Assembly (NCBI GenBank): GCA_946482545.1
Contig: CAMLRX010000013.1
Span: 1 to 49,514, forward strand
Direction of reading: 5' to 3'
DNA: 49,514 nucleotides
DNA from: an uncultured Flavihumibacter sp.
Lineage (GTDB): Bacteria > Bacteroidota > Bacteroidia > Chitinophagales > Chitinophagaceae
Shown here piece after piece: positions 18,659-26,756 of this stretch (the stretch's first letter is position 1; the number at the start of each line of letters is the position of its first letter). The translations under genes were made by a program, and so were the position numbers. The notes below the pieces were generated by a model. The model was not told the origin of the DNA, ran no database searches, and saw nothing but the letters and a program-made list of their open reading frames with translations.

Positions 18659-18678
18659 ATCGCGAGGAACGAAGCGAT
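18659..18678 (+). repeat. REP-like hairpin with GAGGAACGAA loop, copy 1
   Basis: ATCGC and GCGAT (5-bp perfect arms) enclose the loop GAGGAACGAA in the uxaB-uxaA gap. The same loop with different but again complementary arms occurs at 46350-46367. I recall related sequences with TTGC/GCAA arms as common dispersed repeats in bacterial genomes; this needs a search. Confidence 0.55.
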
Positions 18679-18720
18679 CTCCCATCCACTAAAACCCAAC
18701 ACTTCCAAAATGTCCTTCCC

Positions 18721-20244
18721 CTACCGCACCCCCTCCCCACGCATACACTCCTCCATTGCCCCTACCACACCTTTCGCCACAATCGCCCTCACCCAATGCT
18801 CCACCGCCTCTCCCCAAACCAAACTATCCACCAACCCACTCTCTCTAAAAGTTTCATTCCCCAACACATCCGCCACAACACCATCCACACCGCTCTTCCA
18901 GCTCTCCGCATACCAACCCGCATTATCATCCTGAATAGGATATTCCCTGCCATTCGCAACACCATAATACTTCCCATCATCCCCCTTCACTCCTTTCATA
19001 AAACAAATGAAAGCCGCAAACCCTAACGCCATGGCCTGTGGTGCCGCACCATGCTTTTCAATATACTGCACAATAGCCGGCACGTTCCGCATTTCCATCT
19101 TAGCGGAATAATTCATCGTGATGCTGATCCAGCGGTGCTCAATATGTGGATTGCGGAAACGGTCCAATATCCTGGACGCGAATTCCAGCGCTTTCTCTTT
19201 TGTAAGTTCACCAGCCACAATAGCGGGCGTGATCTCCTGTTCCATCACACGGGCGATGTATGCGGAAATTAACGGATGATCCATTGCTTCTTTCACCGTA
19301 TTTACTCCGGCCAAAACCGCGAGCCCGCAGGCGAAAGTATGCGGTCCGTTCAGCAAGCGCACTTTCAGTTCCCTGTACAAATGAATATCGGGTGTCAGTA
19401 CAACACCTTCGTCTACGGCAGCCAGTGGCTGCAATACATCATATACACGCTGGTGCTTTGCTTCAATGGCCCAGAGGCGGTACACTTCGCTCATGATCAT
19501 GAGTTCATCGGTGTACCCAAGTTCTGCTTCCATTTTTTGCTGATCGGCAGCCGGTAATTTTCCGGGCACGATTCTATCTACCAGTGAATTGCAGAAATGG
19601 TTGTGTTGCTCCAGCCAGTCGATGAAAGCTGGTTCCAACGCATTCTGGTGAGCCAGTTCAGTAATGATGGACTCCAGTTTGGAGCCATTGTCCGGGATCA
19701 GTTCAGTGGGTACAATCACCATTCCTTTAGCGGGATCCCCTTTAAAGATGCGGAACCGGCGGTAGAGGAAGGCCAGCAACTTGCCTGGAAAACTATCGGG
19801 AGGGTGCCCGTGGATATTGTCTTTTTGCAACACAATGCCCACTTCGGTAGTGTTGGAAATCACGAGTTCCATTTCCGGGTTGGCAGCAGCTTCCAAGATT
19901 TCATCCCAGTCGGATTTTGCAGAAAGTACCCTGCTGATGGCAGCGTTTACGACATTCTCCTCTACGAGTTGTCCGTTCTCAATTCCTTTAATGCACTGCG
20001 TGTACAGGTGATCCTGCTCTGCAAAGGCATCAGTTCCACCATTGGCGGTGGATTTCACTACAAGTATCCGCCCTTTAAAAGCATTTTGCTTGTTGGCTTT
20101 GTCGATAAAATAATCCGGCAATCCGCGCAGGAGTACGCCAGTTCCGAACTGGAGTACTTTTTCCGGGAACTGCAAAGCGCCTGCCTGCGGAACTTCCAGC
20201 CGGGCGGCGCTGATGTGAGGTAATGCGTTTACACACAGTTTCAT
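18721..20244 (-). CDS. uxaB: Tagaturonate reductase (altronate oxidoreductase)
   Basis: This 507-residue member of the mannitol dehydrogenase/UxaB family reduces D-tagaturonate to D-altronate with NADH. The dinucleotide-binding region is VLQFGTGVLLRGLPDYF, and the catalytic region includes VPTELIPDNG and HNHFCNSLVDRIVPG. I chose the ATG at 20244 because AGGAAG lies just upstream; the frame is open 10 codons further. The final 100 or so codons are very unusual in base use: within 18721-18900 the plus strand has 92 C and only 10 G. The protein remains plausible to the end (conserved VWGEAVEHWVRAI), so the gene appears functional. Confidence 0.92.
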   Translation of the reverse strand: MKLCVNALPHISAARLEVPQAGALQFPEKVLQFGTGVLLRGLPDYFIDKANKQNAFKGRILVVKSTANGGTDAFAEQDHLYTQCIKGIENGQLVEENVVNAAISRVLSAKSDWDEILEAAANPEMELVISNTTEVGIVLQKDNIHGHPPDSFPGKLLAFLYRRFRIFKGDPAKGMVIVPTELIPDNGSKLESIITELAHQNALEPAFIDWLEQHNHFCNSLVDRIVPGKLPAADQQKMEAELGYTDELMIMSEVYRLWAIEAKHQRVYDVLQPLAAVDEGVVLTPDIHLYRELKVRLLNGPHTFACGLAVLAGVNTVKEAMDHPLISAYIARVMEQEITPAIVAGELTKEKALEFASRILDRFRNPHIEHRWISITMNYSAKMEMRNVPAIVQYIEKHGAAPQAMALGFAAFICFMKGVKGDDGKYYGVANGREYPIQDDNAGWYAESWKSGVDGVVADVLGNETFRESGLVDSLVWGEAVEHWVRAIVAKGVVGAMEECMRGEGVR

Positions 20245-20308
20245 TCTTCCTGATTTTATATTACGTGCACGCACAAACGCGCGCCATCGTTTTAATTTTT
20301 TCCGGCTG

Positions 20309-22219
20309 TTACTTTGGATATTTCACCAGCCATTTCACCAATTCCTCCGCACCTTCAAAATTGCGGAAATTAGCGGGCAACCGCCTGCCATCAGCATATT
20401 CATTGTAGATCCAGGGATCTCCGATCGCCAGCACCCTTCCTTTGCCATAAGTGGCCAGCGCCATCACGGTTCTTCCTTCATGCGTTACCAAAGGTTTAGC
20501 GTTACCGGAAGTTTCTATGGAAGCATACTCCTTGATGAAAAATTCACCCGGTGAAAACACGGTATTTCCTTCCGGTATTTTCACCGTTCCTTCTACATAA
20601 TTATTTTTCTGCACGCGGTTATGACTATCTTCATTGAACTTTATGCCGAAGATGCCCGCAAGTTGGTTAAAGTGAGTGAACTCCGCATTGTCTTTATCGT
20701 TGGCCATGAGCAAAAGTGTACCGCCTTTTTTCACCCAGGCGGCGATATTCTTTTGCGCGTCGGCGGTAATGAATTGAGGGTTAGCCGTTTCCTTTTCAGT
20801 ATCGGGATCCACGATAATGTAAACGGAAGCGCCTTTCAGGTTCTTTTTATCAGGTTTGGCGGAGAGGTTGCCAGTCCTGCTGCCGAAACGTTCTATGATG
20901 TATTGAAGACCGGAATAGCCTCCGTTGTCCTGCTCCTCCCATATATAATGGAAGGGTTCTGTTCTGCCATCGGCGGTTTTCCGGAATTCGTTGTTGAAGA
21001 AGCGATCGAGTACTACCAGCTTACCGTTTCCTTTGGAAGCGACGGCGGCGTTCTCCATTTCCACCGCACATAAAATGAACGCGCCCATGCCCTTTGGATC
21101 GTTGTCGATGACTTTCTCGCTGAGGTAATAGGCGTAACTGCCATCGCGGTAGGGTTTTCCACCCAGCCCTGCCACACTCACGGTACCGCCGAGAATGGTA
21201 AGTCCCTGCTCATTCTTGCGGATGAATTGTTGCTGAATACCAGCGTAAGCCCTTTCAGCATTGGCTTTGAATTTTGATGGAAGGTAGCCCTTGCGGATTC
21301 CCTTCGCGAGCATGTAAGTAAGCATGCAGGAGGCGGAAGCTTCGGGGTAGTTGCCGACTGAATCGGGGCGATCCGTTACCTGGTACCACAACCCATTTGC
21401 GGGATACTGGTACTTCACCACCGCGGTTGCGAGCCGGTTCAGGATACCGATGATCGAATCCTTCCCGGGATGTTTTTCAGGAAAGTGGTCCAGTACATCC
21501 ACCAGCGCCATGCCGTACCAACCGAGGGAGCGTCCCCAGAAATGCGGAGATGTTCCGGTGGTTTTGTTGGCCCATTGCTGCTCGCGCGATTCATCGTAAC
21601 CATGGTACAACAACCCGGTCTTAGGATCGCGGGAACGCTGTTCCATGATAACGAACTGGCGCGTGATATCATTAAAAGCATCCGGCTGGTTGAATATTTT
21701 CGCATACTCGGCATAGAAAGGCTGGCCCATGTAGAGGCCATCGAGCCACATTTGCCAGGTGTATATCTTTTTGTGCCAGAAGCCGCCCTCTTTGGTGCGC
21801 GGATGTTCATCGAGTTGCGCCCGTAGTATGGCCGCGGCTTTGCGGTATTTTTCCTGCCCTGTCACATTATAGAGCAGCAACAACAACTTGCCGTTGTTCA
21901 CGAAGTCGATGTTGAAATCTGTTTTTTTGTAGCCTTTGATGGAGCCATCGGGTTGTACATAGAAATCCATCATTTGCTGGATATAGCGGAAATAGTCGCC
22001 GTTTCCGGTAGACCTCCAAACGCCTTCCATGCCTTTGAGGATCACGCCGAGGTCGTAGCTCCATTTGGCGGAGCCGCTTCCCAGTGCGAAAGAGTCTTTC
22101 CACTGGTGCATGGCAGTGCGGGAGAGTGCCTCCGATAGCGGCTGCTCCTGTGCGGAGACAGTTGAAGTGGCTATGGTGGCGAAACAAGCAATCGTAATAG
22201 TGCGCAGAACATTCATCAT
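20309..22219 (-). CDS. GH105 unsaturated rhamnogalacturonyl/galacturonyl hydrolase with extra C-terminal domain
   Basis: A signal peptide (to about A23) leads into a GH105 (YteR/RhiN-like) alpha/alpha-barrel at residues about 30-375. D56 (WSYDLG) and D160 (WQMWLDGLYMGQP) correspond to the substrate-binding and catalytic Asp. GH105 enzymes remove the unsaturated uronic acid left at the chain end by pectate or rhamnogalacturonan lyases. The protein is much longer than the usual 370 residues. Residues about 425-636 form a second domain (LKGASVYIIVDPD, VKKGGTLLLMAND, YGKGRVLAIGDPW) like the class-I-amidotransferase-like DUF4350 fold. The ATG overlaps the GH28 stop by 4 bp (ATGA), so the two are coupled. 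Confidence 0.9.
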   Translation of the reverse strand: MMNVLRTITIACFATIATSTVSAQEQPLSEALSRTAMHQWKDSFALGSGSAKWSYDLGVILKGMEGVWRSTGNGDYFRYIQQMMDFYVQPDGSIKGYKKTDFNIDFVNNGKLLLLLYNVTGQEKYRKAAAILRAQLDEHPRTKEGGFWHKKIYTWQMWLDGLYMGQPFYAEYAKIFNQPDAFNDITRQFVIMEQRSRDPKTGLLYHGYDESREQQWANKTTGTSPHFWGRSLGWYGMALVDVLDHFPEKHPGKDSIIGILNRLATAVVKYQYPANGLWYQVTDRPDSVGNYPEASASCMLTYMLAKGIRKGYLPSKFKANAERAYAGIQQQFIRKNEQGLTILGGTVSVAGLGGKPYRDGSYAYYLSEKVIDNDPKGMGAFILCAVEMENAAVASKGNGKLVVLDRFFNNEFRKTADGRTEPFHYIWEEQDNGGYSGLQYIIERFGSRTGNLSAKPDKKNLKGASVYIIVDPDTEKETANPQFITADAQKNIAAWVKKGGTLLLMANDKDNAEFTHFNQLAGIFGIKFNEDSHNRVQKNNYVEGTVKIPEGNTVFSPGEFFIKEYASIETSGNAKPLVTHEGRTVMALATYGKGRVLAIGDPWIYNEYADGRRLPANFRNFEGAEELVKWLVKYPK

Positions 22220-23889
22220 TTAAACTTTACCTGGCTGGGCGAAGCCCCAAATTCGTACTCAATTTTGTTTTTGGCATCCTGTGCTGTCGTGTTGGACACC
22301 TCAATCTGGCGGATACGGTCTCCACCCACCCTGAACAGCAGTTCAGGTGCGGCAGAAGCCGAAAGTCCATTGAAGAAGATACGGTCCGAGTTGACGATGT
22401 CCACTACCGGAGCCGTATGTTTCGACAGAATCTTTACATTATTAAAGCGGATATCACTGGCCTCACTGCATTCGATGCCCTTCTCCGCCTGAAGTGTCAT
22501 ATTGGAAAGGTTTATATTACTGATGTGCATTTCGGGCAGGCCACGGATGAAAACGGCTTTTGCGGCGCCGTTGCACACGACATCTGAGATAAAGAAATTT
22601 TTGAAAACTGGCGTTTCTTCCGTCACAGGCTTAAATTCCACTTTAGGCAATTCTCGCTTCTCCCCCTCCAGTGGCACTGGATCCTTTGCTGCGTAATACA
22701 TATCAAAAAGAATGGCCTCACCTACTATACCAGACATGTGAATGTTCTTAATATGAATATTCTCCACCACACCGCCTCTTCCACGGGTGGTTTTGAAACG
22801 AAGACCAATATCCGTTCCAATGAACGCGCAATCCGTCACATAAATATTCCTGGCGCCTCCACTCATTTCGCTGCCAATCACAAAACCGCCATGGGCCTGG
22901 TAAACTACGGAGTTGCGGATGAGTACGTTTTCCGTTGGCATCGCGCGTTTTCTTCCCTGTGCGTCACGTCCTGATTTAATACAAATCCCATCATCGCCTA
23001 CATCGAAAATACTGTTTTCAATCAGCACATCTTTGCAGGATTCCAAATCAATCCCATCACCGTTTTGTGCATACCAGGGATTCTTCACATTCAGGTTCCG
23101 GATGATGATGTTACTGCTCATTATCGGATGCAGGCACCATGCCGCGGAATTCTGAAACACTACACCTTCCAGCAAAATATTTTTACAACTGTTCAACACC
23201 AGCAGATTGGGCCGCAGGTAATCTTTGATTGGAAGAAAATCTTCGATCTTCATGCCTTCCTTCCAGATGCCGAGCGATGGATTCTTGTTGCCCAGCATCG
23301 ACCCCTCCGATGGGTACCAGTTCTTCTTATCATCACTCACCACACCGCCGGAAGCCACGAGGCGCTTCCATTGCGATTCCGTTTGTTTATCTCGTTTCAC
23401 CATGCGCCAGGCTGCACCGCCGCCATCAATAATACCCGCGCCTGTTATGGCGATGTTCTCTGCTTTCAGCGCTGAAACCGGCGATTGGTTACGAACGGCT
23501 TTCAGCCCTTCCCAGTTCGTTTCCACGAGTTTGTATTGGGAGAAATCGCTCGTGAACAAGAGCATGGCATTCTTTTGCAGGTGCAGGTTCACGTTAGACA
23601 GTAATTCGATAGGCCCCGTAAGAAATTGCCCGGAAGGCACCAACACCACGCCGCCACCTTTCTTGTTGCAGGCAGCGATAGCGTCCTGTATGGCTTTGGT
23701 ATTCAGGGTAACGCCATCCGGCTTCGCACCGAATTTTCGGATATCGAGCGTGTCTTTCCGGAAAACCGGCTGTTTCACTTTGGGCATAGGAAATGACTGC
23801 GCAACTATTTGCTGGGAAGAAAATAGGGCAAACGCGATCAAAAAGGCAGAAAAATTGTGTTTCATCATTGCAAGCATCGTATGATTCAT
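22216..23889 (-). CDS. GH28 polygalacturonase 1
   Basis: This secreted right-handed beta-helix enzyme hydrolyses alpha-1,4-galacturonic acid bonds. A signal peptide ends near VAQ (residue 31); the opening RKFGAKPDGVTLNTKAIQDA is typical. GH28 active-site motifs are in order: NGDGIDLES (near 277), VGDDGICIKSG (near 298), HGGFVIGSE (near 333) and RFKTTRGRGG. There is no lipobox, so it is probably periplasmic. In-frame ATGs at 23868 and 23865 give a more normal signal peptide and may be the real start. A LacI-operator-like sequence lies about 55-68 bp upstream, suggesting its own promoter. It is coupled to GH105 downstream. Confidence 0.93.
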   Translation of the reverse strand: MNHTMLAMMKHNFSAFLIAFALFSSQQIVAQSFPMPKVKQPVFRKDTLDIRKFGAKPDGVTLNTKAIQDAIAACNKKGGGVVLVPSGQFLTGPIELLSNVNLHLQKNAMLLFTSDFSQYKLVETNWEGLKAVRNQSPVSALKAENIAITGAGIIDGGGAAWRMVKRDKQTESQWKRLVASGGVVSDDKKNWYPSEGSMLGNKNPSLGIWKEGMKIEDFLPIKDYLRPNLLVLNSCKNILLEGVVFQNSAAWCLHPIMSSNIIIRNLNVKNPWYAQNGDGIDLESCKDVLIENSIFDVGDDGICIKSGRDAQGRKRAMPTENVLIRNSVVYQAHGGFVIGSEMSGGARNIYVTDCAFIGTDIGLRFKTTRGRGGVVENIHIKNIHMSGIVGEAILFDMYYAAKDPVPLEGEKRELPKVEFKPVTEETPVFKNFFISDVVCNGAAKAVFIRGLPEMHISNINLSNMTLQAEKGIECSEASDIRFNNVKILSKHTAPVVDIVNSDRIFFNGLSASAAPELLFRVGGDRIRQIEVSNTTAQDAKNKIEYEFGASPSQVKFK

Positions 23890-23943
23890 AACAAGTGTAA
23901 CGAGATATTCCCGACCGGTAAGCGGTTTTAGCGACTTTATTTA

Positions 23944-23957
23944 CGCAATCGTTACCG
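23944..23957. promoter_or_regulatory. LacI-family operator-like site upstream of GH28 gene 1
   Basis: CGCAATCGTTACCG fits the LacI/CcpA-type operator pattern (GNAANCGNTTNC) except at one T. It sits in the 114-bp gap before the GH28 gene. A stretch of 24 bases around it (23940-23963) is identical at 23 positions to 42409-42432 in the susC/lacI gap. The likely binder is the LacI-type regulator at 42531, as inferred from context. Confidence 0.6.
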
Positions 23958-23990
23958 GCATCGATTACGGCATACCGTGTTTTCACCGTG

Positions 23991-24022
23991 CCCGGTGCCA
24001 CCGCTATAGCGGTGCCACCGGG
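23991..24022. terminator. 32-base palindrome across the GH43 stop codon
   Basis: CACCGCTA-TAGCGGTG is a perfect 16-base palindrome (23999-24014), extended by 8 bases on each side with one mismatch. It covers the last codons and the TAG stop of the GH43 gene. No T-run follows on the minus strand, so it is not a classic intrinsic terminator. An mRNA 3'-end stabiliser, processing site or factor-dependent stop is possible. Confidence 0.45.
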
Positions 24023-25635
24023 TGTACGCGCACCCAGTCGATATCCGACCAGCCGGCGTCGTTGGTCACCACATCCCGTGTGCAGAAAAAGCCTACCTGT
24101 GCGCCTACCCAACGCCCCGGAACGGCTTTGAAAGATGATCCGGCGTTGGTAAAAGTAACGCCATCAGCGCTGTAACTAAAGGAGCATACGGCACCTTCCC
24201 GCACCGTTACCCTGAACCAGGCATCTCCGGAAGCTATTTTTTGCAGCATTTCTTCTTTTTCAGCCGCGCCTTTTTCCGCCTTCATACAGGTAACGCGGGA
24301 AAGGTAAATACCATCTTCTTTCTTCACGAGCGAGAGGTATGCATAGTCAGCGCCATACACCACCAGGCCGAAACGTTCGCCCTGCAGCCTGGGTTTAAAA
24401 CTGAATTTCGTGGTAAAAGAAAAGGTTTCGGCCGGGAACTTCTGCGTAAGGATGTTAGGCACATCCCATAAGTTCCTGGTGCTGTCAGGCATTTTAGCTG
24501 TAAAAAGACGGAGTTCGCCTTTCGAAGGCGAAGGGAAATACCAGCCCAGTTTGGGATTCGCATTCCATTGCCACTGCAACCCCAGCTTCTGACCGGAAAA
24601 CTCATCAGATTCCGGCGGCGTGGCTTGGGGCCATACCTTACCTACATTGGGCTTTTTATACACCATCACGGGTTGTCCCTTGCCATCTCCATCCCGATCC
24701 TCACCAATTACGGGCCAGTTGTTCACCCATTTCATAGGTTGCAGGTGCACAATACGACCGTAAGCATCTTTATCCTGGAAATGCAGAAACCAGTCTTCGC
24801 CCGTGGCTGTATTTACCCACGCGCCCTGGTGCGGGCCGTTCACCGGTGACTTACCCTGGTCCATGACCACTTTTCTTTCATAGGGACCATATATGTTTTT
24901 TGAACGAAGTACCAGTTGCCATCCTGTGGAAACCCCACCGGCAGGCGCGAATATATAGTAGTACCCATTTCTTTTATAGAACTTCGGTCCCTCCAGGGTG
25001 GGATCCTGGTCGTGCCCGTCAAACACCAGCACACCATCATCTATGGTTTTTGTTCCTTCCGCATTCAGCTGTTTCACCACCACAATACTTTTGATGCCCG
25101 CCCTGCTTCCTGCGTAAGCATGCACCAGGTAAACTTTCCCGTCATCATCCCATAATGGACAGGGGTCAATCAACCCACTTCCTGCCTCCACGAGAACGGG
25201 CGCACTCCAGGGACCGTTAATACTTTTCGCTTTGGTGAGGTAAATACCGAAGTCGGGATCGGGGTAATACACATAGAAACTACCATTATGGTAGCGGATA
25301 GAAGGCGCCCAGACGCCATTTCCATGCTGTGGCTTCGAAAAATGTGCGTACGGAGGTTGTTTTGGAAGAATGTGGCCGATGAGTTTCCAGTTCACAAGGT
25401 CCTTTGAATGAAGGATGGGCAGCCCGGGTGCCTGGTTAAAGCTGGAAGATATCATGTAAAAATCCTCTCCAACACGAACCGCATCCGGATCAGAATAATC
25501 AGCATGGAGTATGGGATTCTTATAGGTTCCATTGCCGTTGTCGGCAACCCAGGTCTGGGAAACTGTGGTCTGCTGCGCATCGACTGTGGCTGAAAGCAGC
25601 ATCAAAACAGCCGCATATAGTACGTTTCTTTTCAT
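24004..25635 (-). CDS. GH43 family glycoside hydrolase with C-terminal concanavalin-like domain
   Basis: Numbering from the ATG at 25635 gives 543 residues. A signal peptide ends near VDA-Q. The five-bladed propeller spans about 38-330 with catalytic base D49 (DYSDPDAV), D157 (LIDPCPLWDDDG) and acid E215 (LEGPKFY). Residues 355-540 form the GH43 C-terminal beta-sandwich (beta-xylosidase C2 type). GH43 members remove arabinose, xylose or galactose; here arabinan, xylogalacturonan or galactan side chains of pectin are likely targets, by context. An ATG three codons upstream (25644) is an equally possible start, and the frame is open to 25770. It follows the lipoprotein pectinesterase. Confidence 0.88.
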   Translation of the reverse strand: MKRNVLYAAVLMLLSATVDAQQTTVSQTWVADNGNGTYKNPILHADYSDPDAVRVGEDFYMISSSFNQAPGLPILHSKDLVNWKLIGHILPKQPPYAHFSKPQHGNGVWAPSIRYHNGSFYVYYPDPDFGIYLTKAKSINGPWSAPVLVEAGSGLIDPCPLWDDDGKVYLVHAYAGSRAGIKSIVVVKQLNAEGTKTIDDGVLVFDGHDQDPTLEGPKFYKRNGYYYIFAPAGGVSTGWQLVLRSKNIYGPYERKVVMDQGKSPVNGPHQGAWVNTATGEDWFLHFQDKDAYGRIVHLQPMKWVNNWPVIGEDRDGDGKGQPVMVYKKPNVGKVWPQATPPESDEFSGQKLGLQWQWNANPKLGWYFPSPSKGELRLFTAKMPDSTRNLWDVPNILTQKFPAETFSFTTKFSFKPRLQGERFGLVVYGADYAYLSLVKKEDGIYLSRVTCMKAEKGAAEKEEMLQKIASGDAWFRVTVREGAVCSFSYSADGVTFTNAGSSFKAVPGRWVGAQVGFFCTRDVVTNDAGWSDIDWVRVHPVAPL

Positions 25636-25756
25636 ATTGTTCATTATGCTAAACAAGGAATGCACCAGCATTACCTCTTTTTCTACAATTTCAAAACAGC
25701 TTACAGGACTAGGGCTACCGGTATATAAATTCAACAATACCTGCGCCACTCCAGAA

Positions 25757-26752
25757 TCATAAGCCGGCAAGCGGATCCCAATCGCCCATTACTGCCTGCA
25801 ATGTATATGCGCCGGCCTCCTGATCGGTTAATTGCCGGGACCATTGTACGCGTTTTAACGGTTGTGCACCAGGGCCAACACTCTTGTATTCCGCGTAAAA
25901 AACTGTGCTCTCATTTTCTACTTTACCCCAGTTGTGCCAACCTTCCGGTCTGATGTGTGCCGCCATTTCAGTATGAAGAAACACTGTTCTGGCATAAGGC
26001 CTCCAGGGCCGACCCAGATAGAAACTATGCTGAGCAGCATCGGACATAATCCTGCAATGCATAAACACATAGCCAAACTTCTTTGCCTGCGGTGTGGAAG
26101 CGGCGGTGACATACCCGTTCTTTTTACAGAAGATGGTACAACGCTCGAACCAGGCTGTTGAGGAACCGAAGATAAAATCAACCGTCCCTTCAATATAACA
26201 ATCTTTATAAAACTGGCGGCTCTCCTGACCGTAGGTGTACAGCGTATCCTGAAAACCCAGGAACCTGCACCCGATGAATCGTGCCCTGTCTCCTGCCACT
26301 AAAATCGCTACGGCCTGTCCTACAGGACCAGAGCTGTTCTCGAACGTGATATGCTCCGCCGTAAAATCTTTGCCATAAACATAAAAAGAGGATGATCCGG
26401 AAGTGCCTTTTTCTTCCCCGAAAGCATTCAACTTCTGCGCATAGTCATCGTAAGTAAGGATGGTACTGTCTTTATCCTCTCCAATAATCGTAACGAAGTT
26501 CTTCGATTCGGCCAGCACCAGTTTTTCTTTGTACCGTCCTTTTTTCACGAATATCACGGTGGTCTTTTTACGGTAATCCGGCACCGCATTAAAGGCAGCC
26601 TGGAGGGTGGTAAAATCACCCGAGCCATCCTGGGCCACCACCATATCGTACCTGGGTTGCGCCGTAACGCCGGCCTGTACTTTTTTTGAACAGGAAAGCA
26701 GCATCAGCCATCCTGCGAGGTATAAAAACCTTGTAAGGTGAAGCGTACGCAT
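25757..26752 (-). CDS. CE8 pectin methylesterase, lipoprotein
   Basis: This 331-residue beta-helix enzyme removes methyl esters from homogalacturonan, making it available to lyases and polygalacturonases. A lipobox LLSC at C21 marks it as a lipoprotein. CE8 motifs are GRYKEK, GQAVA, QDTLY (D169), DFIFG (D192, nucleophile) and LGRPW (R248). No acidic export signal follows Cys21, so a periplasm-facing position is possible. It is 4 bp from the end of the GH28 gene upstream. A second CE8 at 30709 lacks the lipobox. Confidence 0.93.
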   Translation of the reverse strand: MRTLHLTRFLYLAGWLMLLSCSKKVQAGVTAQPRYDMVVAQDGSGDFTTLQAAFNAVPDYRKKTTVIFVKKGRYKEKLVLAESKNFVTIIGEDKDSTILTYDDYAQKLNAFGEEKGTSGSSSFYVYGKDFTAEHITFENSSGPVGQAVAILVAGDRARFIGCRFLGFQDTLYTYGQESRQFYKDCYIEGTVDFIFGSSTAWFERCTIFCKKNGYVTAASTPQAKKFGYVFMHCRIMSDAAQHSFYLGRPWRPYARTVFLHTEMAAHIRPEGWHNWGKVENESTVFYAEYKSVGPGAQPLKRVQWSRQLTDQEAGAYTLQAVMGDWDPLAGL

Positions 26753-26756
26753 GGGA

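Noticed and set aside
18634..18708. Upstream 25-codon extension of uxaA
   Set aside because: The extension does not resemble the SAF domain start, holds the dispersed hairpin repeat, and the ATG at 18633 gives the normal family N-terminus.
18649..19026. Plus-strand open frame of 125 codons rich in Pro, Thr and His
   Set aside because: It exists only because the strand is so poor in G and rich in C. It lies opposite the conserved end of uxaB.
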